Assembly (NCBI RefSeq): GCF_001854245.1
Contig: NZ_CP015381.1
Coordinates: 460,001-524,000, forward strand
Length of the DNA stretch: 64,000 nucleotides
Direction of reading: 5' to 3'
Source: Desulfococcus multivorans
GTDB lineage: Bacteria; Desulfobacterota; Desulfobacteria; Desulfobacterales; Desulfococcaceae
Translations under genes and position numbers: made by a program
The notes under the pieces: generated by a model
Databases searched by the model: none
What the model was told of the DNA's origin: nothing
What the model saw: only the letters and a program-made list of their open reading frames with translations
Shown: positions 18,167 through 27,185 of the stretch, in pieces
How the letters are laid out: each line of letters opens with the position of its first letter
Numbering within the stretch: the stretch's first letter is position 1

Positions 18167-21100
18167 CGGTGCCTTTCCATATTTCAGAGATAGAAGCCAC
18201 ACATCCCTGGAGGTTTTCCCTCAACTGGTATACCCAGAATCGTTTTACTCGCCAACCCAAGCTCTTGAGCTGATAGTCGCGCCAAATATCATCCTGTTTG
18301 CGGGTCCCGTCGGGGTTGCGGTGGTATCGGTCCCCATCCACTTCAATATCAAGTTTAAGTGGTTTCTCGTCGGTGCGCACCAAGGCGAGGTCAAGCCGAC
18401 GCCCGGCAACGGGATACTGCACCGCAGGCGTCATTCCCCGCCCCACCAATGCGTTGTAAAGAACTTTCTCCCATGGAGAGTCGTGCGGCGCCCAAGGCCC
18501 TTGGGCCTCTTTTGCATCATTGCGGGTATGCTCCACCGATAGGCGCTCGATATGTTTAATGCCACATGAGCGGGCCCAGCTTCGGTTGCCTATTACGTGC
18601 AAGACAGCACGAGCCCGACTGGCTGCGACATTGAAAAGATTCCCCTGATCCTTCAAAAAATGGAGGGAGCCTTTCGGCATGTTCGGTCCGGCACAAAGAC
18701 TGAAAAGCATGACATCCCGTTCATCGCCCTGAAAGCCGTGTGATGTGTCAACATGCAGGCGTGTTTCCCGCATGGTTTCCTGGGAAATGTCCTGCGCATA
18801 TAGGGCATCGTTGATGCGATTCGCTTGTTGCCGAAAAGGTGTGACTACGCCGATGGTTCCCCGGAATCCGCTTGCCAGGAGTTCGACGATTTGCCTTACT
18901 ATCATGTCGCACTCCTTTGGACAGTGGCAGCCATTCGGGCCGGCACTGAGAATTTCGGCATCCACAGGGGTCCAGTGGAGGCCGGGTCGCATGTCAGGGG
19001 GTACGCTTAAGTGTAACGGATCCACCGCTATCCTGAGCCTGTTGTCGTAAAATAATTCATTGGAATAATTGGCTATGTCTGCATGACTCCGATAAGTTTC
19101 ACTGAGAAACACGGGTGCTGCACCATTAGCTTCAGCGAATAGATCATATAGTGAAGTGTTGGCGTAAGAAAAGCGACCCAGGGCGTATTCTGAAAGCCCA
19201 ACGCGTTGCCTGATCAACGCATCCTGACCCGTACCGAAATTTGCGATATGTCTTAACTGATAGGGGTCTCCGATGACTCCGGCCCTGCGGGCGCGATACA
19301 GGACGGGAATGGCGGAAGCCATGTCGCACTGACTGGCCTCGTCCAAAATGGATAGGTCGAACATACCCGCAACCAAAGGGAGGCGAGAGCCGACAGACAG
19401 GTTGGTGACCGCCCAGCAAGGGAAGTGGGATAGGAGCAGTTTGATGTCGCGCTGCGCTTGATCCAGATGAGTCTCTGCTACGTTGCGGTCCATCAACCCA
19501 GAAGACAAGGAACGCAGAGCTGCACTTAGGTTCGCCAGCCGCTCACGCTCTTCACCCGGTGGCAGGCCATTGCCGCGCGCGGATAGATCCAAAGGCAGTG
19601 CGCGCTGAGTGATCTCCTGAATCCTTTCGGATAAGTCAGCAATCTCGCTGGAAAGGACATCCACGGCCGGAAGGGGGCGGAGTTTCTCTGCGATTTTCTG
19701 GGCCTCTCGCAGGGCCGTGGAATAGAGCTCCGCATGCTTCAGAACAGCAAGCAGATCCGCGAGTGCCGGCAATCCCCCATCGCTGGAGGTGCACGATAAT
19801 GTGGGCATGCCCGGCAGCCTCAGAAACAAACTTTTTTTCAGTCGCAGCAGGAAAAGCCGTACATATGCGCCGATCTTTTCCATACAGGAGCCGTGCAAAA
19901 ACGTATTTGAAATCCATTCTGTCTTTTCTGTCCAGCCGCTGGGAAACTTCCCGCGTCGTTCAGTTAATGCTTGACAAAGCTCGTCAGGCAAGTGGAGGGA
20001 ATGGAATGACACAGCTTCCTCATGTCTGCTCATGCTCCATTCCAGCTCTGCTATCTCCCGGGCGAGACTAATACGCTCTCCACGAAGTCGAAGTAACTCG
20101 TCCGCTTGTTTTAGCAGAGCGTGACACTGTCGTTCGGCTTCATTGTCATGGCTTCCCTCCAGCAGCAAACGGATCATGGTTCGAAACGTAACTTTGAGAT
20201 TTGGATCGTTTTTGGCATTGGCCCGGATTACATAAGGATTGCCGTCCTCTACCTGCAGGCGGCCCATAACGGCATCAATGGCCTTGTGGTTTCTGCTGGC
20301 AAACAGCACGCTTTTCCCACGCAAGCGCATGTTTGCCATGGCGGCCGCCGCCACTTGGCTTTTTCCTGTACCCGGCGGCCCAGTGATAACGGAAATATTC
20401 GCCTCCTGCAAGGATGCCGCCGCCTCGCGCTGTTCACGGTTCAGGGGCAATGTATCCAGCAGGATCGAAGAATGGTCAGACCCTGGTTCTGGAGCGATCT
20501 GGTCTCCCTTATTCAAGAACAGGGCACCCAGAGCTGTGCTTCTTAGTTCTTCCTCGGGCCTTTCTGCAATATGCGTGAGCTCCGAGAGCAGGGTTTGAAC
20601 GTACCGGCCGCGCTTTCCGATCATCAGCACTGCACGGTTGTATATCCCGCTCTTAAGACCTTTTAGCGAACTGTTGATTACGGAATGGGACAGCAACGGC
20701 TCGCAGATATGATCAGGGAGCAGAGCTGATAGGTTTGATGTCACATGCCAAAGGGATTGCGAGCCACCCAAAAGGTTTGCCGTATCTTCATTGACATCTA
20801 TGAATCCACAGCTCCTCAGAAAGGCCATTTGCTGGTCTTTTTTCCGCAGCCTCTTGTTGAGCCAGGACAGGTTAACTTCAAGTATCGGATCAAGATTGAA
20901 AAAGCATCTTTGGCGGGCATCATAAGACATCTTGAACTGAAATACGGGTTTGACTATCGCGCTCGGAGGAAAGTCTTCGTGGGCTTGCGGGAGCAACCAT
21001 GTCTCTATGGGATAGCCAAGCAGCAAGGGCGTGTTAGGGGCCATGGATGCCAAACGGTTTAGAAACCCGGCGTGGCTTGCTTGAGGCGGAACAAAACCAA

Positions 21101-21605
21101 TGAACGGCTTGCCGGAACAGGGCATCCAGTCTCCATACCGGGGAAGGTAGATAAACTGCTCTCCCTCCGATTCGTCAAAATGCGACGCTACTGCGCCAGC
21201 CTCCTGCTGTAAACATTCAATAAGATAATACAGGAACTTACGAAAGACGCCCACGTCCATCGGCTTTTGTGTTGGTTTCTGGGGGACGTCATCGGGTAGA
21301 TTCAGACCAAGTAAGGATAGCGTCTCCGGCGACAATCGCTTTAAGAGCCTTTCCGACGTGCGGAAGGGTTGTGAAAAAGGTGGTGCAGCTGAATCATTGT
21401 GACGTTTCTCTATGCCGCGCCAGGAAAACGTTACTTCACCATTATCCATGTAAGACCGCACGGCTTTAAGGAGGTCTGAATATTGAGTTTGCGACTGAAC
21501 GGAGGAATTTTTGAGAATCTGGAGACAAGAAAATATTGGATAGTCGCTTTCTATAGCTGCTTTCAGGTCCTTGTTTTCGGTAGGCAATTCTTTAACCTCT
21601 ATCAA
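18153..21605 (-). CDS. SF1 helicase with C-terminal Vsr/DUF559-like nuclease
   Basis: 1150 residues. The helicase belongs to the UPF1/DNA2-like branch of superfamily 1: Walker A TGPPGTGKS (408-416), motif II LDEASQCDMA (754-763), motif III GVIGDPYQLRHI, SETYRSH, TPFRQQANRINDAL, and motif V/VI DTSHGFQGDERDVMLFS with FNVAASRARAVLHV. The last ~110 residues (from SPWEKVLYNAL at about 1043) are a PD-(D/E)xK fold of the Vsr/DUF559 type: glutamate in SPWEK, RRLDLAL, LDIEVDGDRYH. The N-terminal ~380 residues are of unknown fold. It is the first gene of the operon. SF1 helicase-nucleases accompany the more complex CoCoNuT types. Confidence 0.85.
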   Translation of the reverse strand: MIEVKELPTENKDLKAAIESDYPIFSCLQILKNSSVQSQTQYSDLLKAVRSYMDNGEVTFSWRGIEKRHNDSAAPPFSQPFRTSERLLKRLSPETLSLLGLNLPDDVPQKPTQKPMDVGVFRKFLYYLIECLQQEAGAVASHFDESEGEQFIYLPRYGDWMPCSGKPFIGFVPPQASHAGFLNRLASMAPNTPLLLGYPIETWLLPQAHEDFPPSAIVKPVFQFKMSYDARQRCFFNLDPILEVNLSWLNKRLRKKDQQMAFLRSCGFIDVNEDTANLLGGSQSLWHVTSNLSALLPDHICEPLLSHSVINSSLKGLKSGIYNRAVLMIGKRGRYVQTLLSELTHIAERPEEELRSTALGALFLNKGDQIAPEPGSDHSSILLDTLPLNREQREAAASLQEANISVITGPPGTGKSQVAAAAMANMRLRGKSVLFASRNHKAIDAVMGRLQVEDGNPYVIRANAKNDPNLKVTFRTMIRLLLEGSHDNEAERQCHALLKQADELLRLRGERISLAREIAELEWSMSRHEEAVSFHSLHLPDELCQALTERRGKFPSGWTEKTEWISNTFLHGSCMEKIGAYVRLFLLRLKKSLFLRLPGMPTLSCTSSDGGLPALADLLAVLKHAELYSTALREAQKIAEKLRPLPAVDVLSSEIADLSERIQEITQRALPLDLSARGNGLPPGEERERLANLSAALRSLSSGLMDRNVAETHLDQAQRDIKLLLSHFPCWAVTNLSVGSRLPLVAGMFDLSILDEASQCDMASAIPVLYRARRAGVIGDPYQLRHIANFGTGQDALIRQRVGLSEYALGRFSYANTSLYDLFAEANGAAPVFLSETYRSHADIANYSNELFYDNRLRIAVDPLHLSVPPDMRPGLHWTPVDAEILSAGPNGCHCPKECDMIVRQIVELLASGFRGTIGVVTPFRQQANRINDALYAQDISQETMRETRLHVDTSHGFQGDERDVMLFSLCAGPNMPKGSLHFLKDQGNLFNVAASRARAVLHVIGNRSWARSCGIKHIERLSVEHTRNDAKEAQGPWAPHDSPWEKVLYNALVGRGMTPAVQYPVAGRRLDLALVRTDEKPLKLDIEVDGDRYHRNPDGTRKQDDIWRDYQLKSLGWRVKRFWVYQLRENLQGCVASISEIWKGTDDTP

Positions 21606-21727
21606 GAAAGGATCCAGAATGGTTTACGGTTTTGTGAAACATTTAGCCTTTTGAATATTCTTATATCAGAATATTACGAGAACTCAAAAAGGTCTTGCCA
21701 CTACCACATGGATTTATCTGCATCGGC

Positions 21728-22255
21728 TCACACCTCCCGGATCGCCAACCGCCTGGAAGATTTCGTCTTCAGAAACTTCTTGATCAGAAACTCATAGCCC
21801 ACGCCCAGCTCATCTTCCGGGCGGGCAGTTAGAAGCGAAAGTGTTTGCGAGCTGAAATGCTCGATCAGTTTACGCAGCATGCGGTCCAGCAGGTGGTCCT
21901 TGTTGGTCCACTGGGCATCACCGAAGATTCCGTACAGCGTGTCGGGGTTCGCCGTCTCAATGGCACGCATGGCGTGCTGGATGGCCTTCGCCACATTCTT
22001 GACCTTGGTGTGGGTGGCCTTCCAGTGTGCGTCTTCCGGGATCTGGAAACGATGCTGTTCGGGGAGCGCGGCGTATTCTTGATCGCCGCCGGATTCCTCC
22101 AGCGCCTCGTCATAGACACCGCAAAGGTGTTTGTAGAACAGCAGCGGGAAGATGAGCTGCTTGTAATCCCCGGCATCGAAGTAGCCGCGCAGCAAGGTGG
22201 CCACGCCCCAGAGGTAGGATTCCAGTGCGGATTGGGAGATATGCCGGGTCTTCAT
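21728..22255 (-). pseudogene. hsdM: Truncated type I methyltransferase subunit HsdM
   Basis: About 175 residues matching only the HsdM N-terminal helical domain (ISQSALESYLWGVATLLRGY through HLLDRMLRKLIEHFSSQ to GVGYEFLIKKF). The frame diverges right after YEFLIKKF, where the methylase domain should begin with a G-x-F-Y-T-P-R segment, and stops at 21728. No catalytic NPPF is present, so it is a remnant. Its start overlaps the stop of the RAYT gene. It lies upstream of, and on the same strand as, the five-gene operon. Type I systems often share superoperons with CoCoNuTs, so this may be the remains of such a link. Confidence 0.8.
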
Positions 22256-22866
22256 ACCATCCATGTCTCCGTTGCATATTCGGTGGCTGGTTCCCGAACC
22301 TGCATAGGGGCGGTTCGCGAACCGCCCCTACAATTAATGCCAAATTCGGGTTGATCGGAATGTAATTTATCCATTTCCCATTGGGCAGGATTATTCCGGA
22401 TGTAATCGCGAATATGATTCAATTCCGATTCATCACGGATGATGTGTTCCCAATAATTGCGCTGCCACAATTTTGTGCCGGGTGTGTGGCGCAATTCGTT
22501 GATACGTTTGGTTGACACCGTTTTGAATGCGCCGATTAATCGACCAATGGGTTTGCGTTTACCCGTAGGGGCGGTTCGCGAACCGCCCCTACAATCGTCG
22601 GTGATTACGATAATTCCATGTAAATGATTCGGCATGACTACAAATGCATCCAACGCAACATGGTCATATTGTTCTGCCAACCATTTCCATGAATCTATAA
22701 TAAATTTTCCAGCCTCGTTCAACCGCATTTCGCCATTCACGATATCCCCAAACAGGCATTCCCGGTTCTGGGTGCAAATGGTCATAAAATACGCGCCTGC
22801 TTGGGAATAATTGTATCCCTTGAGGCGGATGGAACGGCGATTGTGGATTTCCGGGTTGTATTTCAT
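22252..22866 (-). CDS. REP-associated tyrosine transposase (RAYT) carrying palindromes in frame
   Basis: 204 residues of the Y1 HUH (IS200-like) RAYT family: IRLKGYNYSQAGAYFMTICT near the start, the HUH pair in VVMPNHLHGIIV, WQRNYWEHIIRDESELN, and the catalytic tyrosine region NHIRDYIRNNPAQWEMD. Two 22-bp perfect palindromes (half GGGGCGGTTCG) lie inside the reading frame at 22568-22589 and 22307-22328 and are translated as CRGGSRTAP. The first falls between the HUH motif and KPIGRLIGAFKTVSTK, the second in the C-terminal tail. The frame stays open through both. The last codons run into the hsdM start. Possibly active, as no key residue is missing. Confidence 0.85.
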   Translation of the reverse strand: MKYNPEIHNRRSIRLKGYNYSQAGAYFMTICTQNRECLFGDIVNGEMRLNEAGKFIIDSWKWLAEQYDHVALDAFVVMPNHLHGIIVITDDCRGGSRTAPTGKRKPIGRLIGAFKTVSTKRINELRHTPGTKLWQRNYWEHIIRDESELNHIRDYIRNNPAQWEMDKLHSDQPEFGINCRGGSRTAPMQVREPATEYATETWMV

Positions 22867-23640
22867 GGCAATAATCCATTCCGTTTACCCGCAGGGGCGG
22901 TTCGCGAACCGCCCCTGCGATCATCACAAAATTCGGGTTGATCGGGATGTAATTTATCCATTTCCCATTGGGCAGGATTATTCCGGATGTAATCCCGAAT
23001 ATGATTCAATTTCGATTTATCACGGACGATGTGTTCCCAATAATTGCTGCCACAATTTTGTGTCGGGTGTGTGACGCGATTCGTTGATGCGTTTGGTTGA
23101 CACCGTTTTGAATGCGTCGATTAATCGACCAATGGGTTTGCGTTTACCCGTAGGGGCGGTTCGCGAACCGTCCCTGCGATCATCACAAAATTCGGGTTGA
23201 TCGGGATGTAATTTATCCATTTCCCATTGGGCAGGATTATTCCGGATGTAATCGCGAATATGATTCAATTCCGATTTATCACGGACGATGTGTTCCCAAT
23301 AATTGCTGCCACAATTTTGTGCCGGGTGTGTGGCGCGATTCGTTGATGCGTTTGGTTGACACCGTTTTGAATGCGCCGATTAATCGACAAATGGGTTTGC
23401 GTTCAACCGTGGGGGCGGTTCGCGAACCGCCCCTACAATCGTCGGTGATTACGATAATTCCATGTAAATAACAGGCATTCCCGGTTCTGGGTGCAAATGG
23501 TCATAAAATACGCGCCTGCCTGGGAATAATCGTATCCCTTCAGACGGATGGAACGGCGATTGTGGATTTCCGGGTTGTATTTCATGGCAATAATCCATTC
23601 CGTTTACCCGTAGGGGCGGTTCGCGAACCGCCCCTTAATG
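22867..23640 (-). repeat. Tandem RAYT fragments separated by 22-bp palindromes
   Basis: Four more palindromes (22894-22915, 23153-23174 with one mismatch, 23412-23433, 23613-23634) bound partial copies of the RAYT gene. The units between the second, third and fourth palindromes are 259 bp apart and repeat the C-terminal half (DYIRNNPAQWEMDKL, then STKRINESRHTP). In these copies WQRNYWEH has become WQQLLGTH through a small deletion, so they are dead. The last piece (about 23465-23600) repeats the RAYT N-terminus. Confidence 0.85.
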
Positions 23641-23846
23641 GCCGGACCAACGATGGCTAAACAGGCGCTGTTTGCTTTATAAAACGCCCTGGAAAGGAGA
23701 TCCAAGGATAACTATCCAGAATCACAAAGGCAAGGCCAAGGCAGATCAAGCTGCCTTCCCGCCGGTGAAGGCAACGTTAACCTGAGGTGAATCAGGCTTT
23801 CGAAACACCATGGTATGATATGTGGCCATACCGGAGAGTGATTGAA

Positions 23847-24089
23847 ATGGCAGCATCAAAAATTGCAATTACAATTGACGATAACACACTTAACCGTTTG
23901 GATATGATAGTTAAATCGAAAGTTTTTCCAAGCCGCAGCAAAGCTATCCAGGAGGCTGTCGCTGAAAAATTGATGCGCATCGAGAAAAGTCGTCTCGCCC
24001 ATGAGTGTGCTAAGTTGGATCCGGAATTCGAACAATCCCTGGCGGAGGAAGGCTTCTCATCGGAGTTGGCAGAATGGCCGGAATACTGA
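23847..24089 (+). CDS. Ribbon-helix-helix antitoxin (MazE-like)
   Basis: 80 residues from the ATG at 23847 (GGAGAG eight bases upstream). The N-terminal strand and two helices ([34 protein letters not shown]) form a CopG/ribbon-helix-helix DNA-binding domain. The acidic C-terminus ([16 protein letters not shown]) is the toxin-binding tail typical of MazE partners of MazF. The toxin start codon at 24074 overlaps this gene by 16 bases, the standard layout, but the toxin is destroyed. It may now be a lone antitoxin. Confidence 0.85.
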   Translation: MAASKIAITIDDNTLNRLDMIVKSKVFPSRSKAIQEAVAEKLMRIEKSRLAHECAKLDPEFEQSLAEEGFSSELAEWPEY

Positions 24090-24196
24090 GAGGTGATATA
24101 CATCACCAGCCGGTCGCAAAGGGCTGGTTATCCGCTGACTATGGGACTGGTGAATACCGATTAAGAATTGGCTCTCATCATCGATGGTTTGAATGA
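24074..24196 (+). pseudogene. Truncated MazF toxin start
   Basis: The frame opens [11 protein letters not shown], the family N-terminus ([11 protein letters not shown]), then changes to unrelated sequence and stops after 40 residues. The MazF core (the conserved GHEQ region and the catalytic R and T/S) is absent. The break falls about 36 bases into the gene. Confidence 0.8.
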
Positions 24197-24245
24197 AATC
24201 ATTGGCGGTTGATCACGTGTCGTATGCGGACGAGTGCTCTGCTGC

Positions 24246-24620
24246 TATGCGGAATAGGCACTTGTGCGCATTGACTTGATCGGAAAAAGTGTTTTAAGAT
24301 CGCGCGTGGATCCGGGAGGCGGTTAAAAAACAGATCATTGTTATCGAAGCGCCGGCCAACGACAGCCAACCATAACGAGCAGGAATTTTCGAAGGATGAA
24401 AAACGACCGGTGAAGCCGACACGGGAACGAATGCTCAAGGCCCTGGGAAAAGGACAGGGCATTGGGAATGCCGTCCCTGTTTTCCGGAAAAGCTCCCTCA
24501 TCGGTATTGATGGCGGGGCTTTTTTTGTTTTGAAATCGGGAGCGGGATTCAGTGTGAATGATATTGAGGGCGTGCAAAATTGCCCGAACCCACTCTCTAT
24601 AATATCAGGTCGAATTATTG
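24246..24620 (+). repeat. Composite dispersed repeat, copy e (partial R3 plus R4)
   Basis: Nearly identical to 29220-29595. It keeps the second inverted repeat, TTGACT (24271-24276) and TAAGAT (24295-24300) of the R3 promoter but has lost the first inverted repeat. R4 (about 24330-24620) contains an open frame at 24338, beginning MLSKRRPTTANHNEQEF, shared by both copies; whether it is translated is unclear. R4 also holds AAAAGC...GCTTTTTTT (around 24491-24530), a possible terminator. Confidence 0.75.
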
Positions 24621-24724
24621 GCAATTTACGCACCTTTTTCCGGATCTGTTGCCCCCCCCCTGTGTCAGGATAGTTGTCGCATGAACTGAAACCCGTTATA
24701 ATAAGGGGCGCAGGAGGTTCATGC

Positions 24725-25219
24725 ATGCGATATTCACCAGAACGAAAAGAGGCCGTCCTCAAAAAGATGCTGCCGCCACATAATCGGTCCGTAAAACAAA
24801 TCGCTCTTGAAGAGGGCATCAGTGAAGCAACACTGTATAACTGGCGCCAGTAGGCTCGATCGAAAGGGATCCTGATGCCTGACGGCGATGCCGGACCTGA
24901 AAGCTGGAACGCTCGGGACAAGTTTGCCGCCGTCCTTGAAAGTGCGTCCCTGAATGAACATGAGACCGCTGAATACTGCCGGCGGAAGGGCATTTATCCG
25001 CAGCAACTGGAGCAATGGCGCCAGGCCTGTGAAGCCGCCAATGACTGGGATCGGCAGACCAACATCAAGCTGAAATCGGATCGGAAAACCGATCGAAAGC
25101 GCATCAAGGATCTTGAAAGAGAACTCCGGCGCAAGGAGAAAGCACTTGCCGAAGCCGCGGCCCTGTTGGTGCTGCAAAAAAAAGCACAGGCGATCTGGGG
25201 GGACCCCGAGGACGAATGA
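24725..25219 (+). pseudogene. IS3-family transposase OrfA with amber stop
   Basis: The frame from ATG 24725 reads as a complete OrfA: MRYSPERKEAVLKKMLPPHN, helix-turn-helix (QIALEEGISEATLYNWRQ), then MPDGDAGPESWNARDKFAAV and a lysine-rich end (RELRRKEKALAEAAALLVLQ). A single TAG at 24851-24853 interrupts it right after LYNWRQ, where relatives read on through Q-A-R. A C-to-T change in CAG explains it. Translation could restart at the ATG at 24875, giving a protein without the first HTH. The OrfA stop overlaps the OrfB start (ATGA). Confidence 0.85.
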
Positions 25220-26274
25220 TCAGCACCTCTGATCGCCGCAAAACCGTTGCGCTGATCGATAATGCGCGTCAGGAAGGTGCGCGCCTGGCACCGGCCTGTG
25301 AAGTGCTCGGGATCAATGTCCGAACCTACCAGCGCTGGACCCGGGGCGGCGAAGTCAAGCCGGACGGGCGCCCTATTGCCGAACGTCCGGAGCCGGCGAA
25401 CAAACTGACTCTCCAGGAGAGACAACGGGTTTTGGATATCTGCCATGCGCCTGAATATGCCGACCTGCCGCCTGGGCAAATCGTTCCCCGACTCGCCGAC
25501 AAGGGCCGGTACGTTGCCTCGGAATCGAGCTTTTACCGGATCCTGCACGATGCTGATGAGCAACACCACCGGGGCCGGAGCGCAAAGCCGCGGGATATTG
25601 ACCCGCCCAGGGGATATCGCGCCATACGCCCCAACCAGGTGTGGAGTTGGGACATTACCTGGCTACCGTCACCGATCCGGGGCATGTATTTCTATCTGTA
25701 CATGATTCTGGACATCTACAGCCGCAAGGTGGTTGCCTGGGAAATCCATCCCGCCGAGAGTGCGGACTATGCATCGGTCTTGTTGCATAAGGCCGTGCTG
25801 TCCGAAGGATGCCTGCTGGACCCGCCAGTGCTGCATGCGGACAACGGTGGTCCCCAAAAGGGCTTTACCATGAAGGCCAAACTGGAAGCGCTGGGCGTGA
25901 CGCCCTCCTACAGTCGTCCACGGGTCAGTAATGACAATCCCTATTCGGAGGCGCTTTTTCGAACGTTCAAATACCGTCCGGAATATCCGGTGAAGGGGTT
26001 TAAGAGCATCGATGCCGCACGGCAGTGGGTCAGTCTGTTCGTCGCATGGTATAATGGCGAACACCGCCACAGCGCCATTGGATATGTTACGCCGAGGCAA
26101 CGCCACAAGGGAGAAGACCTGAAAATCCTGGTCAATCGCGACAGGGTCTACCGACTGGCGAAACAACGGCGTCCGGATCGGTGGAGCGGTAAAAGCCGAA
26201 ACTGGGAACCGGTTCGGGAAGTGTGGTTGAACTGTCCCAAAGAAAAGACAACGGCACTGGATAAGGCCGCTTGA
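25216..26274 (+). CDS. IS3-family transposase OrfB (DDE integrase core)
   Basis: 352 residues, full length. N-terminal helix-turn-helix (LAPACEVLGINVRTYQRWTR), HTH_21-like middle (LPPGQIVPRLADKGRYVASE), then the integrase core with all three acidic residues: WSWDITWL, LHADNGGP and SEALFRTFK. C-terminal integrase end (FVAWYNGEHRHSAIGYVTP). It performs strand transfer of the element. OrfA carries a stop, so the IS may now be non-autonomous, although OrfB is intact. Confidence 0.9.
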   Translation: MISTSDRRKTVALIDNARQEGARLAPACEVLGINVRTYQRWTRGGEVKPDGRPIAERPEPANKLTLQERQRVLDICHAPEYADLPPGQIVPRLADKGRYVASESSFYRILHDADEQHHRGRSAKPRDIDPPRGYRAIRPNQVWSWDITWLPSPIRGMYFYLYMILDIYSRKVVAWEIHPAESADYASVLLHKAVLSEGCLLDPPVLHADNGGPQKGFTMKAKLEALGVTPSYSRPRVSNDNPYSEALFRTFKYRPEYPVKGFKSIDAARQWVSLFVAWYNGEHRHSAIGYVTPRQRHKGEDLKILVNRDRVYRLAKQRRPDRWSGKSRNWEPVREVWLNCPKEKTTALDKAA

Positions 26275-26308
26275 TGATCAGTCGGTTTCAAAGAGCAACT
26301 GAAACAGC

Positions 26309-26417
26309 AGAGATGATTTTCAATCATCTCTTGTCAACGCCGTCAGCCGGAGGGCTTGGGAATGTCAAGGGCGCGAAGCGCAGCGGAGCGTTCATCTCGA
26401 CCCTTGACATTCCCAAG
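26309..26417. repeat. Two strong hairpins after the IS3 orfB
   Basis: 26309-26331 is a 10-bp perfect stem (AGAGATGATT, loop TTC). 26355-26371 (CTTGGGAATGTCAAGGG) pairs perfectly with 26401-26417 across a 29-base loop. They may belong to the IS end or a separate palindromic repeat. Confidence 0.75.
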
Positions 26418-26498
26418 ACTGGAGGCTACCTCGAATTCAGTCGGGACCGCCTTCATTTAGACAAATCTTTTTCAAAAAATGCGGCATCTGTCTTGACA

Positions 26499-26575
26499 AA
26501 TAGCGCCCCGCTTGGGGTCCCGTCTATTTTTTTTTGCTTGGATTGCCCTGTTGTGGTTGTGAGCGACTCAAGAGA
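26499..26575 (+). pseudogene. Remnant of the small membrane protein gene found at 29628
   Basis: About 75 bases align with 29964-30040, the end of the membrane protein gene (GVPLIFFIAWIALLLL) and its stop, with frame-breaking changes. Together with the R3/R4 copy left of the IS3 element, it shows a second copy of that block split and shortened by insertion and deletion. Confidence 0.65.
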
Positions 26576-26611
26576 TTGCACACAGAGTGCAATGTCGGCA
26601 GGAAGTTATCC

Positions 26612-27185
26612 CTACAACGCCACTTGTCTCGAGCAGCCAGTCTCTTGCATGCGCCTTCGCCGGTGTGACAGATAGGCGCGATGGTTTTTTGTCTGAATCC
26701 AGAAGATTTGTTCGATCATTGTTTCAAAACTGTGCTTTTTCATTGGCAGCAACAGGTTGAGCAGGATTCCAATCTGCGACAGCGTAATGGACGGTGCTTT
26801 TTTTCCCAACCTTATTTTCATGTGCCAGAGGAAGAAATGCGCCAACATGCAGGTTAACATGTGGTGATGCCGGCCCATAAATTTTCGCACCTCATAGTGG
26901 TCCATGCCCAGCTCTGTTCTGGTTTCCTCGAAACATTGCTCGATCGCCCACCGCAGCCCGCTGAGCCATACCAGCGTCTTCAGTCGCACCACCGCTTCGG
27001 AAGAAAAAGTCGTTTGTCGACAAGGGCATATCCCTGGATCATCATTTTGTCGTCATCCCATGGCGCATCGCTGACAAAGCGCTGCAGCGACCTGACCTTG
27101 ACCCCTTCGACGGAAAGGGCAATGGGTTCAAAGGACTTTCGTTCCAGCTCGCTGAATTGGCCGGCCATATAGTTGAAAAAGTGCT
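26612..27185 (-). pseudogene. IS701-like transposase, internally deleted and frameshifted
   Basis: Two frames carry IS701-family pieces. The upstream one (27168 to ~26985) reads MAGQFSELERKSFEPIALSV, RSLQRFVSDAPWDDDKM, then jumps to GYALVDKRLFLPKRW, so the segment with the first catalytic acid is missing. The downstream one (26992-26612) has the C-terminus GLRWAIEQCFEETRTELGMD and MGRHHHMLTCMLAHFFLW. The element is dead. Confidence 0.8.

Larger units (their letters stand above)
24660..26275 (+). mobile_element. IS3-family insertion element
   Basis: Left end near 24660 (TGTGTCAGGATAGTTGTCGC), then orfA (with a stop) and orfB overlapping by four bases. A matching right inverted repeat is not visible after 26274, so the right end is probably deleted. 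The element interrupts a copy of the R3/R4/membrane-gene block: left part 24246-24620, right remnant 26499-26575. Confidence 0.75.

Noticed and set aside
26372-26400. Right inverted repeat of the IS3 element
   Set aside because: The complement of TGTGTCAGGATAGTTGTCGC was not found here or elsewhere downstream of orfB; the hairpins present are unrelated.
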